Origin: Patella vulgata
Lineage: Eukaryota > Mollusca > Gastropoda > Patellidae
NCBI RefSeq assembly: GCF_932274485.2
Contig: NC_065884.2
Coordinates: forward strand, 74,806,046-74,870,045
Reading direction: 5' to 3'
Length of the DNA stretch: 64,000 nucleotides
Part shown: one piece after another, positions 11,312 through 22,643 of the stretch
How the letters are laid out: every line of letters begins with the position of its first letter
Numbering within the stretch: position 1 is the stretch's first letter
Notes under the pieces: generated by a model
Seen by the model: the letters and a program-made list of their open reading frames with translations, nothing else
What the model was told of the DNA's origin: nothing
Databases searched by the model: none
Translations under genes and position numbers: made by a program

Positions 11312-12055
11312 ATGACGTCATTAACGATGAATAACACAATGGTTGTGTCACAAACAGACAAGAGCGATTTATACCAAACCAATAAGCAGATTTCACCAAA
11401 TACAGATAAAACGCAATTGATGTTAGCAGCTATGGAAAACGACGTGGCACGTGTAAAGAATCTACTTGATCGTGGTGTTGATGTCAGTGATGTTGACAAG
11501 GATGGTTTATGTGCTTTAGATCATATTAGATTATTTCATGGACATCATTGGCTCACGTGCTTTAAATTAATAACAAACTCGAATGGCGTTTATTGTCTCG
11601 ATCGACCAGACGCAAATGGACAAACATTTATACAGATTGCTTTAAAGAACTGGGATAAACAACAGTGTGATGCCTTCTTCCGGTTTTTGATGTCAGAGAA
11701 TTGTCCCCTTTCGGAGTTGGAAATTAATTACTCAGTAGAGCGTTATTCAGATTTTGACGAGTTCGATTCCGACAAGCGCCAGAGAATGAGAAAAATATTG
11801 TACGAAAGTGGCGCCAAGATTACTGACATACTCGCCATTTTGAATTTTGAACGAGAAAATTTGTATGAGCACACAAACGAATATGAAAATGAGTTTCTGA
11901 AATATTGTTACGGTGTATCGCTGAGATCAAAATGTCGACGGATAATTCGTCAATCTTTAGGTCTAGGAATAAAACAAAAAGTTTTAAAACTCGGATTGCC
12001 TGTAGTTTTACAACATTATATTCTCCTGAATTTAACAGGAACATCAGAACAATAG
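11312..12055 (+). CDS. Ankyrin-repeat and SOCS-box (ASB-like) protein
   Basis: A single open frame of 247 residues from the ATG at 11312. The frame is open a little further upstream, but TTTTATTTGACAG at 11282-11294 looks like a splice acceptor, so the 5' UTR is probably split and the first ATG after it is chosen. Residues 34-62 form an ankyrin unit (LMLAAMENDVARVKNLLDRG) with a second, weaker one about 25 residues later and a third around NGQTFIQIALKNW. Residues 203-239 match a SOCS box: BC-box-like SLRSKCRRIIRQ, then a LGLPVVLQHYILL block. In the ASB family ankyrin repeats bind substrates and the SOCS box recruits Elongin B/C and a Cullin-5 ubiquitin ligase. Human ASB proteins carry more repeats, so this is short. 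AATAAA lies at 12409. Confidence 0.8.
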   Translation: MTSLTMNNTMVVSQTDKSDLYQTNKQISPNTDKTQLMLAAMENDVARVKNLLDRGVDVSDVDKDGLCALDHIRLFHGHHWLTCFKLITNSNGVYCLDRPDANGQTFIQIALKNWDKQQCDAFFRFLMSENCPLSELEINYSVERYSDFDEFDSDKRQRMRKILYESGAKITDILAILNFERENLYEHTNEYENEFLKYCYGVSLRSKCRRIIRQSLGLGIKQKVLKLGLPVVLQHYILLNLTGTSEQ

Positions 12056-12408
12056 CACGCCATTGATAACACTTGTCATTTGGTCGGGTCTGAATGGAGT
12101 AAACTAGATCCTTCTGGATCAGTCTTCCGGAAGTGTTTTGTCTGTGTTTTCTTGGGTCAACAATTAATTATGTAAATAATGTATATATTTCTAATTCATT
12201 TATATTTAATTGTATTATCAAAATCTGTAATATGTTTCGCTGATTTCAAATATGTATAACATCTATATGTTTTACTTTTGTTATTATTATTACTATTCGT
12301 TCTTTGACTGAAATGTTTCATTCTGTTATGTTTATTATCATTGAACTTATACTTGGCAATTTGATTCACAATGACTTGTCTACGATATCACGTGGACGTA
12401 GGACTCTC

Positions 12409-12414
12409 AATAAA
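12409..12414 (+). promoter_or_regulatory. Poly-A signal of the ASB-like gene
   Basis: AATAAA about 350 bases after the stop codon, the first strong signal in the 3' UTR. Confidence 0.6.
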
Positions 12415-12625
12415 ACTCTTGAACCTACATATATAAACGTCCGGTCTTCATTAATATAATATTATATAACTTGGAGTTAATAAATACGCATTTGGAATAA
12501 TTTTGACTTCTCTCATTTAGGCTAGCTCCTAACCTTGTCCGCTGAGAGTTACTTCCCTTTGCCAATTTACTTTACAATTAACTATTTATAGGGTTTGGTC
12601 GATAAAAATAGCACAATTATCAAGG

Positions 12626-12826
12626 GTGGATAACTTGAAAACGTGCCCCCTCCCCTAGATTAACCCAGGGGTTAGTGGAATAGAACGGAATGAATCCACT
12701 GGGGATACCGAGCACGCCTATGTTTAGTAAATCCAAACGACTAGGCACTGTCTTTGTCCGACCCTCTATCCAGCACAACTGATACCGAGTCAGCGCCTTA
12801 ATCACTGAGCAATCACGTGACCAAAA
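12626..12826 (-). mobile_element. SINE family 2, decayed copy
   Basis: On the minus strand a tRNA-like head (TTGCTCAGTGATTAAGG) is followed by GTGCTGGATAGAGGG, GCCTAGTCGTTTGGAT and CTCGGTATCCCC. These line up with the middle of the intact copy at 49374-49753. Confidence 0.5.
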
Positions 12827-13127
12827 CTACAGACTACAGTTGAGGTTCTTTATAAGTTTTATTCTTCAAAATGTGAGGCAATTGTTGGTCACAAATCTCC
12901 TTTCGGTCTCAAGAATAATATCTGATTTGATATACATGTAGGTCAAGGTCATAATATTGTTACATCCCATAATAATTTTACAATGTGCCCAATCTAGTCA
13001 ATCACAGTGAGTCAAAATGTTTCAATTGTCCGTTCTGTGATTTACTTCATTCTGAGCAGAGTTATTGGTGTTAGTAGAATAGCGTCGTCTCGATTGTCAT
13101 TGCTACCGTTGTTACGATAATAAACTA

Positions 13128-13229
13128 TTGTTGTAGGGGTGAAACAGCAACCCCCTGACAAGATACATGTACTTATTGTTGTAGGGGTGAAACAACCACC
13201 CCCTGACAACAACATACATGTACTTATTA
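13128..13229. repeat. Tandem duplication, about 50-bp unit
   Basis: Two units share ATTGTTGTAGGGGTGAAACA, CCCCCTGACAA and ATACATGTACTTATT. Confidence 0.8.
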
Positions 13230-13394
13230 AATTTCATTGAAATCCACAAAGTCACAAAGTACAAAATGAACCAGCCATTGCAGCCATCTTGGAGTTGGTC
13301 AATCGATATGCAATTACCCAAATAAATCCATATTTCCTACAGAAATAAAAAATAACAAATCGCCTGATAATCGTATAGAAATACTGTCCCCTGT

Positions 13395-13450
13395 AATTCA
13401 ACACACTGTCCCCTTCGCCTGATATATCATATATAAAAAACTATGATTCG
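13395..13450. repeat. 46-bp repeat CTGTCCCCTTCGCCTGATA, first locus
   Basis: The same unit recurs in tandem at 14281-14366, about 0.9 kb away. Confidence 0.7.
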
Positions 13451-13672
13451 ACAAACCGTGTAGTATTATCAAATCTTCAATCTACCTTCTTCACGCTGTA
13501 TTTTCTTCCATGACTAGGTTACTACTACAGTTTAGATTCTTGTCTTAAACATTTTATTTCTACAAACCGTGTAGTATTATCAAATCTTCAATCTACCTTC
13601 TTCACGCTGTATTTTCTTCCATGACTAGGTTACTACTACAGTTTAGATTCTTGTCTTAAACATTTTATTTCT
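13451..13672. repeat. 111-bp tandem duplication, almost identical copies
   Basis: Two copies start ACAAACCGTGTAGTATTATC at 13451 and 13562 and show no obvious difference, so the duplication is recent. Confidence 0.9.
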
Positions 13673-13779
13673 ACAAACTGGAAGCGTTAAACACAATTTT
13701 TCATGGTCTCAAATAACTAAAGGCTGGTATGACAGGCGGTGTGAGCTCTGCCCAATGCTATCCCCCCACTCTCTTTTAT

Positions 13780-14105
13780 AGGTACCTATTCTTTTGTCTG
13801 AGGTGTATTCTTTTGTCTGTGTTTTTTACGTAAACAACTGATAACAGCTAAATTCCAAATATGGAATGGACATCCACCCCAACCTGTATATCGACAGGGA
13901 TTGTTACCTAATTTGGTCAATAAACATGATATATGTTTTATAACAAAGAAACATATACATGACCAACATGTTCATTAATCTATAGTTCAGTTGATGTATC
14001 AAAATAACCAGCATATACTTTCTCTATTTCTTGCATATGAATTAGAATCAATAATATGAAAGATAACAATATTATTTCGGCCATCATATTTCTCCATTAT
14101 TTGTC
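13780..14105. repeat. Dispersed repeat R, partial copy
   Basis: From TACCTATTCTTTTGTCTG to CATCATATTTCTCCATT this tracks the sequences at 28905-29215 and, in its second half, 22890-23040 at high identity. No coding potential is evident. Confidence 0.75.
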
Positions 14106-14280
14106 TTTAGACCTCATCTTCTGTTATTGTCACAATATTTCATAAACAATTTAATTTGTGTTTCAGAATAAACTTATACCATAGCTAAAATTTTGCCAAT
14201 GAAGAATAATTAATCAAGACCATAATTTTATTTTACATGTGTGTTCTTTAGCACAAATACCTGCCATCAGTATTACTACA

Positions 14281-14366
14281 ACTGTCCCCTTCGCCTGATA
14301 CATGGTATATAAAAACTATGATTCAACATACTGTCCCCTTCGCCTGATACATGGTATATAAAAAAA
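14281..14366. repeat. 46-bp repeat CTGTCCCCTTCGCCTGATA, second locus
   Basis: Two tandem units, each ending in a TATATAAAAA stretch, matching 13395-13450. Confidence 0.75.
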
Positions 14367-14579
14367 TTGGTGGATGGATGGAACCTGATTGATGTATTGA
14401 AAGTCGTTAAATGTTCAGGAAAACACTTCCCTGGGAATAATTATAAGTTGCTACTTTGTCAGAAAAACTGTTTTTGGTTGGTCCCTTTGATGATGATTAT
14501 GTTCATAAACAGACAATACGTATCATATTGTCATTCTTGAATTCTATAAATATTGCGTTAAGTAAAATAAACCAAAAGA

Positions 14580-15622
14580 TAGCTTTATATAATAATAATA
14601 TTAATATCGTCATTTATAAAGCGCATCAATACTGAAGAAGACAGTTTCTAAGGCGCTGTTGGTTTTTATATTTACTGATTATTTACAGATCAGGGTTTTG
14701 AAATAAGAATGTTTTGAGTTGAGATTTAAAATAGCCCACAGACGGTGATTGTTTTATCGATTGTCGTAGTCTATTCCATAGAAAAGGACCAGCATAAAAA
14801 AGGCACGTTTTCCAAGTTGTAAGTTAATGGCTGGAGATTTTAGAGGATGTTTTTTCTGAGAACAGAGATTTCTGCCGGTAGTATAGGGTTTTTACAAGAC
14901 TCTTTATATAAGATGGAGCTTGACCGTTTAACGCGTTGAAGACGAAGAGGAGTAACTTGAACTTAATTCTTTGCTGAATTGGGAGCTAATGTAAAGATAG
15001 CAATACTGGGGAGATGTGTTGATGTGTTCTAGTTTTAGTGAGCTGCTGAATTTTGAACATGTTGTAGTTTGTTAATCTGATAGTATGGTATGCCATATAG
15101 TAAACCATTGTGGTAATCTAGTTTAGTTGAGATGAATGCGTGAATGAGTTTTTCTTTATTTTCATTGAGATAGCGTTGGATCTTTCCAATTCGATGTATA
15201 TGAAAGAAGGCAGTGGAGCAAATACTTTGTATGTGATCTTTAAACGATAGGTTCTAGTCTAATATAGCACCAATATTTCGAGCTTTATGGGTTCCTGAAA
15301 TTATTTCTTTATCAAAATTAACTAACTTTTGATCAATTTTCCGGAGTTGTTGCTTGGTTCCAATTACTAGCAGTTCTGTTTTATTTGGATTTAATTTCAA
15401 GAAATGTTCTGTCATCCACGCAAGAATTTCTGTGAGACAAAGTTCTATATTATGTATCGTAGAATGTTGAGAGTCTGTGTCAAATTCAATATAAAGTTGG
15501 GTGTCGTCTGCAAACAAATGAATATTTAGCCCATAGCCTTCACCAATCTTAGTGATAGGCTTTGTGAAGATAATATAAAGTACAGGTCCGAGTACTGACC
15601 CCGCGGTAGGGTTAGGGTTATA
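14580..15622 (-). mobile_element. CR1/L2-like LINE, 5'-truncated, decayed
   Basis: The minus strand encodes the second half of a non-LTR reverse transcriptase. GSVLGPVLYIIF and the catalytic block LFADDTQLYIEF are seen at 15655-15254, followed in the next kilobase (with stops and frame changes) by NLSFKDHIQ, KLDYHNGLLYGIP, LQHVQNSAA and the C-terminal FLWNRL...SVGYFKSQLKTFLF. The order and motifs are those of CR1/L2-type ORF2. Its 3' end (low coordinate) has a GCGCTTTATAAATGA stretch and an ATT-rich microsatellite, typical of such LINEs. The 5' part is missing. Confidence 0.8.
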
Positions 15623-15682
15623 ATATTCAACGTCAGCCATTATGGTAGAGCTCAAATATAAAAATCAATAATAAAATATATA

Positions 15683-15880
15683 TTATATTATTTTGATGAT
15701 TAACAGGAGAAAAGTATAATATATACACAGGGAAAAGAGAATATCGTAACCACTAGAGTGGTTATTGGTTCAAGAGAAATTGATTATATTATTTTGATGT
15801 CTGGCAGGAGAAAATAATAAAAAAAAGGTATTGTAACACTAGATTGGTTATGGGTTGAAGAGAAATTGATTAAGTTAATA
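15683..15880. repeat. Imperfect tandem duplication, about 105-bp unit
   Basis: Two units share ATTATATTATTTTGATG, CAGGAGAAAA, TATTGTAAC-type and AGAGAAATTGATTA blocks, with AT-rich changes between them. Confidence 0.55.
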
Positions 15881-16649
15881 AATATATGTCAAAGTGAAAT
15901 GAAGATGTTGATGTATTCTGTTCTATATATAGAACCATTTGACCAACAGATTAATGTTATATTATGTATAAACACTATAAGATGATATTATCTTTTAATA
16001 TTTGATAAATGTATTTCTTGTATTTTAATGTTCTTTTTACATTTTGGTGGCACCATCCTCCCTTATTTTAACGATCTTTAAGCAAAATTTTATGGAGTGT
16101 TTGTGATGACTTTTAAAAAATTGAACTTGTTAACAAAGTTTTATGTTCCGATTGTGATGAGTTTTAACAACTGAACTTTTTAGCTAAGTTTTATATAATG
16201 ATTGCGCTTTCATTTTAATAACTTCATATTTCTTAACATTGTAACATTTAGCTTAAGCTGGTGTATATTATTTTGGAGAAATGTTCTGGACGAATAATGG
16301 TAAATACTGTTAGAGAACACCTTTGTTGCACCCAGCAAATGGTGGAATAAGATAAGTGCTTATTTAAGCTACTAGCTTTATTTCTTAATTGACAATGAAT
16401 GATATTCTCTTTCCTATTTCCAGTATTATAATATATGATGTGCATATAAGTTATATCTCATATCAACCTGTCATGACGTCATCTTGGGTTGATATATTCG
16501 GTTCATATCAACAGCTGATGACGTTGATGATCGAAATAATACAAAGAACACAGAAATAAATTTTTATTCTTTTGACAATTAAATATTTTCCTGGTACAAT
16601 TTGTAGCATTCAGCACCGAAATAAACGGCATATTTATATCGGTTATCGA
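15881..16649. other. AT-rich sequence, no gene
   Basis: Contains three diverged units of about 60 bases (TTTTATGNNNNGATTGTGATGA types) at 16080-16240. A small inverted repeat ATATCAACC...GGTTGATAT encloses TGACGTCA near 16475. Confidence 0.4.
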
Positions 16650-18440
16650 TGTTTAAGATATCTTTCAGAATTTACTTTTCGTCAACATTTCGATTATTTC
16701 TCCACACATTCCAAGACTTGAAAGTATTTATAGCCAAAGGGTTCCTTTGTAAGGTATTTTTGGGTACTCTGAACATACTGAAAACCTTAAAGATTTACTG
16801 TCATAATTATCGGAAAATATTGCCTTTTGATCCAAATTTGCTCCATCCTTTCTGGTATATATTTGAAATATGATTTGACCATAATGCATTAGACTGAAAT
16901 CGTAATCCCAAATGACAATGAATATTTACGTTTTCAACTTTTGTATTTTCGAAGAGAGCGTCTGGATGAATAGTATTTTTCCTAGTAAAAATAACATTTT
17001 TTAGTTTTATTGGGGTTAATTAAAGTTACACACCACTGTTTAGCACACGACGAGATAATATTCAGATCTTTAGTTATAGAGTTCGCGCTACTTAGAGTTC
17101 GCGCTACTTAGAGGACCATTATGGATAATGGTAAAAAGTGAAGTATCATCGGCGAATATTCGTATGTTGTTAGTAATATTACCAGAGATATCATTTAAAT
17201 GAATTAAAAGTAAAAAAGGACCCAGTACACTGGGACTGCTTAATCGATATGCAAATAATGTGATTTGAAACCTCCTAAAACTACACATTGTTGTCTATTA
17301 CTAACAGTGTTCAATCCATTTACATGAAATGAAATGAAATGGGGTTTAACGTCCTACTGTTCTGCTCCTAACCTGGGCTATGAGGGAAATTTTGCCCGGG
17401 CAGCGGCGCTACGGCCTACTCTTATATCGAATTTCAACTGCCAAGGTATCTTTTACGTGCACGCCAATGTGTACACGGGACCTCGTGATGGGTCTTCCGT
17501 GTGTTCCCATTGTCTGGCCTGCTGTCTCAGATGCCCGTGTGAAGGGATTCTGCACGTACTGTCGCACAATATGGCGGTCTTATCGCCTTGTGGTAAACCT
17601 TGGTCTACCAGTTCGGGGGCGATCACTTTATAGGGTACACTTTATAGGGCTGGTCCGGTGAACAGCACGTGCAGCATGAGTTACATGGAAATCACTGAGA
17701 ACACATTACCATCTCAGGAGTAAGGTTGCGTTTTTGAGAACATTTCCTGGGTTCAATTCTCTGTTTGGGAAGGAGCCTTATTGCTCAGGTAAAGTTGGAG
17801 ATGTGGTCACATATATACAATAAAAACATTTGGCATGCTTTATGCAATGCGTCTATACTGACTAACATACCAACCTGACGATTCTTTACCTGCTTAGTAT
17901 ATTTGTAAACTTTCAGTATATATTCTTCTGAACTGTATTGTATACGAATAGCTATTGTTAATTGGGATTGGAACTAATATTATAGGGCCCAAAAGGCTTT
18001 CAACGGTTAAAAATTAGTAACTGACCTTTTACTTCTTGTTCGCTTACAACAAATTTCTGTAATTCGTTGCCTTAAAATTGTTGCAAAATTTGCCTTATCC
18101 GAGTGTATGCAAACGGAGTTTTTATAAAATAATAGGGAGGTGGCTATCTTTTCATGATCAAAATTTGTAATAGATTTAGCTATTTTCCACCATTTATTTG
18201 AAGGCATGTTGTTATTATTTATTTGTTGTTCTAATTTATTTTCAAAATTACTTTTAGCTTCCCTAATTAATGTTATAACTTCATTTCGCATTTTTTTCTA
18301 AATAATAGCCACTGATTAGCGCGTTTGTGTGCTTTATTTCTTTTACGAATTTTAATACGTATCGTGTTATTTATAAATGGCTCATCATTTAGTCTTATAG
18401 TTACTACTTTTCTTGTGATATACTGTATTAATGCTTTATT
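16650..18440 (-). mobile_element. Second non-LTR LINE, decayed, with a SINE inserted
   Basis: On the minus strand 18440-18007 gives the linker between endonuclease and reverse transcriptase (INNTIRIKIRKRNKAHKRAN, then MRNEVITLIREAKSNFENKL and NKWWKIAKSITNFD). At 17290-16650 lie the later reverse transcriptase motifs SVLGPFLLLIHLNDI and RIFADDTSLFTI and a degenerate AKQWCVTLINPNKTK block. The early reverse transcriptase motifs are absent, so the element has lost an internal part. A family 2 SINE sits in the gap at 17328-17660. The Jockey/CR1-like assignment is inferred from FADDTSLF and the linker. Confidence 0.7.
17328..17660 (-). mobile_element. SINE family 2 copy
   Basis: On the plus strand it begins GAAATGAAATGGGGTTTAACG (reverse of the family tail). 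It continues CCTAACCTGGGCTATGAGGG, CTTATATCGAATTTCAACTG and CTTTTACGTGCACGCCAATG, closely matching the reverse complement of 49374-49753. The head end is altered. It lies inside the LINE above. Confidence 0.8.
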
Positions 18441-18810
18441 TAAGACATCTAAAAACTTTGATAAATTTTATTAATATCATCATTTTTAATAGAAATGACC
18501 AGTCACAATATAGTAGGATTTATTTATTATTGGTATCAAAGGATTTGTATCCTCAGATAAATGTATGTAAAAAAACCCTATAGTTATTAAATATACCCGA
18601 ATGAAAAGGGTAGCAGTTATTGGAAGATGGTGAATATAAACTACTAATAAACTGTGTACTAGAAGAGTATAAATCCAAATTAGAAAATAGGCAAATTAGA
18701 AAAGAGAGAAAACAATAAGCTATTGTAAAACTAAAAATAAGGAATCTAGAAATGAATTAAAAGATCTCGAGAATGAATTAGAAACCAAATATAAAGACAG
18801 AGATATAAAT

Positions 18811-18890
18811 TTAACAGATTACATACCTGTTTTATAGATTACATACCTGTTTTACAGACTACATACCTGTTTAACAGACTACATACCTGT
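18811..18890. repeat. 20-bp tandem repeat, four units
   Basis: Units of TTTACAGACTACATACCTG type. Confidence 0.85.
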
Positions 18891-19362
18891 AATATCATTA
18901 CTGTGGAAAAATATGATTACGTCAAATGTAATCGTAGAGATATTATATCTTATAATATTGAACTGAGTTTTCATATTGAATATAATATGTAAACGCATAT
19001 AATATGAAAACACCATACTTGTTAATTCTGTCTATTTTAGTTTATAACCGCCCGTACCTTTAATATATTCAGATATATGTAAGACTTTATTCAATAATAA
19101 CAAATAGTATAACACTGAGTAGCTGTACGGTGGTAGACTTTCTATATACAGGTATCTGTATATAGGTATATATTCATGCAGGTATATAGATCAGTAGCTA
19201 TATAATATTATAGGTATGTAGGCTGGATGTTTTAGGCGGTAATATATACTGTAAGTGTTTGTAGCATATTGGATAGTTCAATGGGTATACTACATATAGT
19301 GCTGGTTAAGTTTTAAAATCTATATACAGAACTCTACTATTGTATTGAGCAGATCTTTAAAT
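18891..19362. other. AT-rich sequence, no gene
   Basis: Mostly TATA-rich runs with short GGTATATA-type repeats near 19150. Nothing coding is seen. Confidence 0.4.
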
Positions 19363-19582
19363 ATCATACTCAATAGCTAATGGAATATTTATATTAACAG
19401 ATCTAACGGCAAGACATCTTTATATATTATACTCAATAGCTCCTGGAATATTTATATCAGCAGATCTAACGGTAAGCCATCTTTATATGTTATACTCAAT
19501 AGCTCCTGGAATATTTATATTAGCAGATCTAAGGGTAAGACATCTTTATATATTATACTCAATAGCTCCTGGAATATTTATA
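19363..19582. repeat. Tandem repeat, about 65-bp unit, 3.4 copies
   Basis: Units read ACTCAATAGCTCCTGGAATA, TTTATATTAGCAGATCTAA and GGTAAGACATCTTTATATAT. Confidence 0.85.
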
Positions 19583-19928
19583 AAATGACGTGATAATTAA
19601 TTGTAAAGCTATATTAACGACAATTATAACGCTGTAGAATTCCAATATTATCTAAAAGTCAATTCCTGGATCTATTTTATGTAGTTACTTTAGTAACGAA
19701 GTCTGTTAGAGGCTTACTCTCATCGTTACTACCCGATCCTAAAGACAACTAATATAAAAATAAGGCTTTTCTCCCATCTCGGTTCTAAGGCTATTTTGGA
19801 ATCCTATTTCTCATCGTGATTCTGCTTTGATCACCAAAGGGAATCATTTCTTGCTACCTCCGACACGCATTTATAATAATCATACCCTATTGTCATGTAG
19901 AAGTGATACAGAACACAAACAAAATTCA

Positions 19929-20217
19929 TTTGAATTAGTCGGCCATTGTGAAACTCACGCCTGCGCTCAGCCGATATACCAAATTTAGGAATGGAACGAA
20001 AATTCTTGTTTGTACTTTAATTATGTATTAATCGATTTTATGTAATAATTGTTTATGTATCTTGAATACTTAAACTTAAGTGGTATCAATATGGGCAGTT
20101 TTTTTTCTGTTAATTGACGTACATAATTTTCATTTCATTCCTAAATTTGGAATATCGGCTGAGCGTAACTATGAACCCGTTTACGCAGGCACGAGTTTCA
20201 CAACGGCTGACTAATTC
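19929..20217. mobile_element. MITE with long imperfect inverted repeats
   Basis: The left end TTTGAATTAGTCGGCCATTG is mirrored by CAACGGCTGACTAATTCAAA at the right. The inner parts AAATTTAGGAATGGAA and TTCATTCCTAAATTTGGAAT are mirrored too. About 290 bases with a short non-mirrored centre and no coding capacity. Confidence 0.7.
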
Positions 20218-20431
20218 AAACGCATTTTGAAAAATATAATGAATATTTAGAATTTTATTTAAAGTTCGGAACCAAAGAACAGGAAATGTCTAAAATGATT
20301 GTACGAGTTTACAGTATCTGATGAAGGGCGAAAGTTATTTTTTTGTCTTTCTCTCCCTTTCCCTCCCCCCACCCCCTTGCATGGCGATTTTTGTTGAGAT
20401 TTTGGTGTAGAATCGAAGAAAAAGGTTTGAA

Positions 20432-21251
20432 CATAGGCGTACTAGGCGGGGGGGGGGGGGCGGGGGGGCGGGAGGGAGGGTACCGCCCCCCCCCCCCCCA
20501 CAAAAAAAAAATATTTTCATGAATAAAAATAGAAATCTGAAAAGAGCTCAGAATTGTGAGATCGGTCATTAGCCGAGGAGTTTTTGAAAATGGGGTGGGG
20601 GTAGGGGTATGGCCTTGTCGGGGAAGGCTATGGTCTTGTCGGGGATGAATGCTCAGTTTGTCGGGAAGCGTCGCGCCGTCTGTCGGGTTTTGAATATTAT
20701 TAATAATATGGAAGCGGAAAGAAAGCAGTCCAGTCAATGATGAACACGTACGCCATCTGAATAGAACTAGCGCGTACACATGGCCTTTCTCAGTTCTTGA
20801 GTACTGTGTTCCTGTATACTGGCATCCAACTCCATGCACCGGACGAGCCCAGTGATAGAAGTGAGCAGCTGAAAAGCAGTATAAATCCTCTGTTTATGCC
20901 TTCCCTGATAAAAAATGTGAAGTCTCATAAAATGAAAAATGTGGCAAAAGTAAATCGTTCGACTTGTTCTTGTTTTCGTAGTAATAAAGCTTGTATTTTA
21001 AAGATGATTTTGTATCAGTTTTTATGCTGCAACTGACATAATTTACTACCCACTCCAAATTACTAGAAAGTATTCGAAATGCCTGGAAATTTTATGGGCG
21101 AGGCCCCCCAGACCCCCCGTCGAACGCTTAGCGCCTCCGGCGCTCGCGGGCGGACGGCTTTGCCGCCCGCGGCGAAGCGGACTCTAAAGAAATATATTTG
21201 TCGTGAAAATATGCTGCCCCCCCAAAAAAAGTTTGGCTACGTACGCCTATG
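20432..21251. mobile_element. hAT-type non-autonomous element
   Basis: Ends CATAGGCGTA and TACGCCTATG, with a perfect 8-bp target duplication GGTTTGAA at 20424-20431 and 21252-21259. Inside are poly-G/poly-C runs near 20450-20500 and a GC-rich hairpin GGGCGGACGGCTTTGCCGCCC near 21150. A short plus-strand frame near 20950 has CSCFRSNKAC spacing but cannot be assigned. Confidence 0.8.
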
Positions 21252-21259
21252 GGTTTGAA

Positions 21260-21900
21260 TATATATTTTCTGCCAGGTTTTGTTGAATGTTCATATTTTA
21301 AAGGCGGAAGGATACAAGAGTTGAGAGGTTGGTAGCTTGAAATGTTGGACCGAAACTTGCATGTTTACTTGTCTCTACTTCCAGCTCATACGTGCTTTTT
21401 GGGCAACAGGTTGCCACATGTTGCTCCATGTTTGGTTGAAAGCGTTCTACCCAACGAAAATTTGGGAAAAAGTTAGAGCCAGTCTAAGCGACGAAAATTA
21501 ACATTAAAGTCAATGGGGAAACCATTAGTGGTTTGTGACCTGATACCCTTTGATATCTATATTAAAGTCAATGGGAAAATCATTAGTGATCTGTGATCTG
21601 ATACCCTTTGATATCTATTTGAGTTGTGGTTACTTAAAGTTTCATTTGAAAAGGTTTACGTTAGACGTTTCAAACCATTATGTTGAATTTTTCAAAATTT
21701 GTAAATAAGGTGTGTAAAGATGAAATTTGTATCATCAATTAAGTGGAATATTGTAAACTAGTGCAATTTGTTGACCAGAATAAAGATTGGGACATATTAT
21801 TCAGTTACAACAAGAGTGGTATTGAGCCTTTAACCGACGATCTCAGTTTAGGTGTTGATGTTAAGGCCAAATCCATCAGGGACGATTGTCTCACATGATG
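21260..21900. other. No gene seen
   Basis: Contains a duplicated phrase AAAGTCAATGGGRAAAYCATTAGTG with TGATACCCTTTGATATCTAT (21500 and 21565, about a 66-bp period), otherwise unremarkable. Confidence 0.4.
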
Positions 21901-21914
21901 CGTGCTAATATCCG

Positions 21915-22410
21915 CTATATAATAGGTGTTATGTGGGTGTTCACGAGTAGCAGACGATGTCCTGTGCGACCTTGCCCTTCTCGCTGATCTGTGTGTAAAT
22001 GTCGTCTGAGGTTAACATTGTTTCTGAATGGTAGCAATTCATCTTCGCGTGTAATGAGATGTTTTCGGCCGTTAAAACTACCGACAAATATCTTTCCGCC
22101 ATAGGTCGAACACTTTTTGATAACCTTATCTTTAAAGAGATCACTTTTGTACAATGCTGAGCGGGTTTTAATTAGCGCTTCATTTATGTATACTATATAT
22201 TGTGCTTAATGTTGCACTTTTTTGGGTTCTTTTTCTTGCATGTACTGAAACCCTATCATGATAACTAACAAAGCGTACTGTGATATCTCTGTGAAACTAA
22301 CCCTGTTTGTCACCAACTCTGTGGGTACGCCCAATATGTGACTTGTCAAGCTTGATAGCACCATCAGGAAAAACATAATGGTTTTATAAAGACATAACAA
22401 TATCATCAAT
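21915..22410 (-). mobile_element. LINE ORF1-like fragment
   Basis: The minus strand reads, with breaks, YINEALIKTRSALYKSDLF, then KKCSTYGGKIFVGSFNGRKH and LITREDELLPF. This resembles the C-terminal part of first ORFs of CR1/L2-type LINEs (INEDLT..R..L, then W..GKI.V, then I...D). No ORF2 follows downstream. Recognition is from memory of the family and is tentative. Confidence 0.4.
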
Positions 22411-22521
22411 GTTTTCGTCAGCTAATTCGCTGATATCTTTAGGCACGTACGTCGGGAATATGTTATTCAAAATATATCGTTTTATTATTGATTTTCATAT
22501 TTGAATTGTATCATAAAGTTA

Positions 22522-22643
22522 TTAGCACACTTTCCTTGGTGTATCGGTGAATATCAGGACAGTTTTGGTCGAGGGGCCCAGCCGAGGCGGCCCCGACCAA
22601 AACTGTCATGCTCTTCACCGATACACCGAGGAAAGTGTGCTAA
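22522..22643. mobile_element. 122-bp foldback hairpin element
   Basis: TTAGCACACTTTCC... is mirrored by ...GGAAAGTGTGCTAA through almost the whole length, with a GGGGCC/GGCCCC centre and few mismatches. It sits exactly where dispersed repeat R copy A begins (the next bases CAGAATCAAAG are shared with 28175 and 35897). Confidence 0.8.

Noticed and set aside
20309-20839. 176-codon minus-strand frame
   Set aside because: Low-complexity proline/glycine from poly-C/poly-G tracts spanning a hAT-type element boundary.
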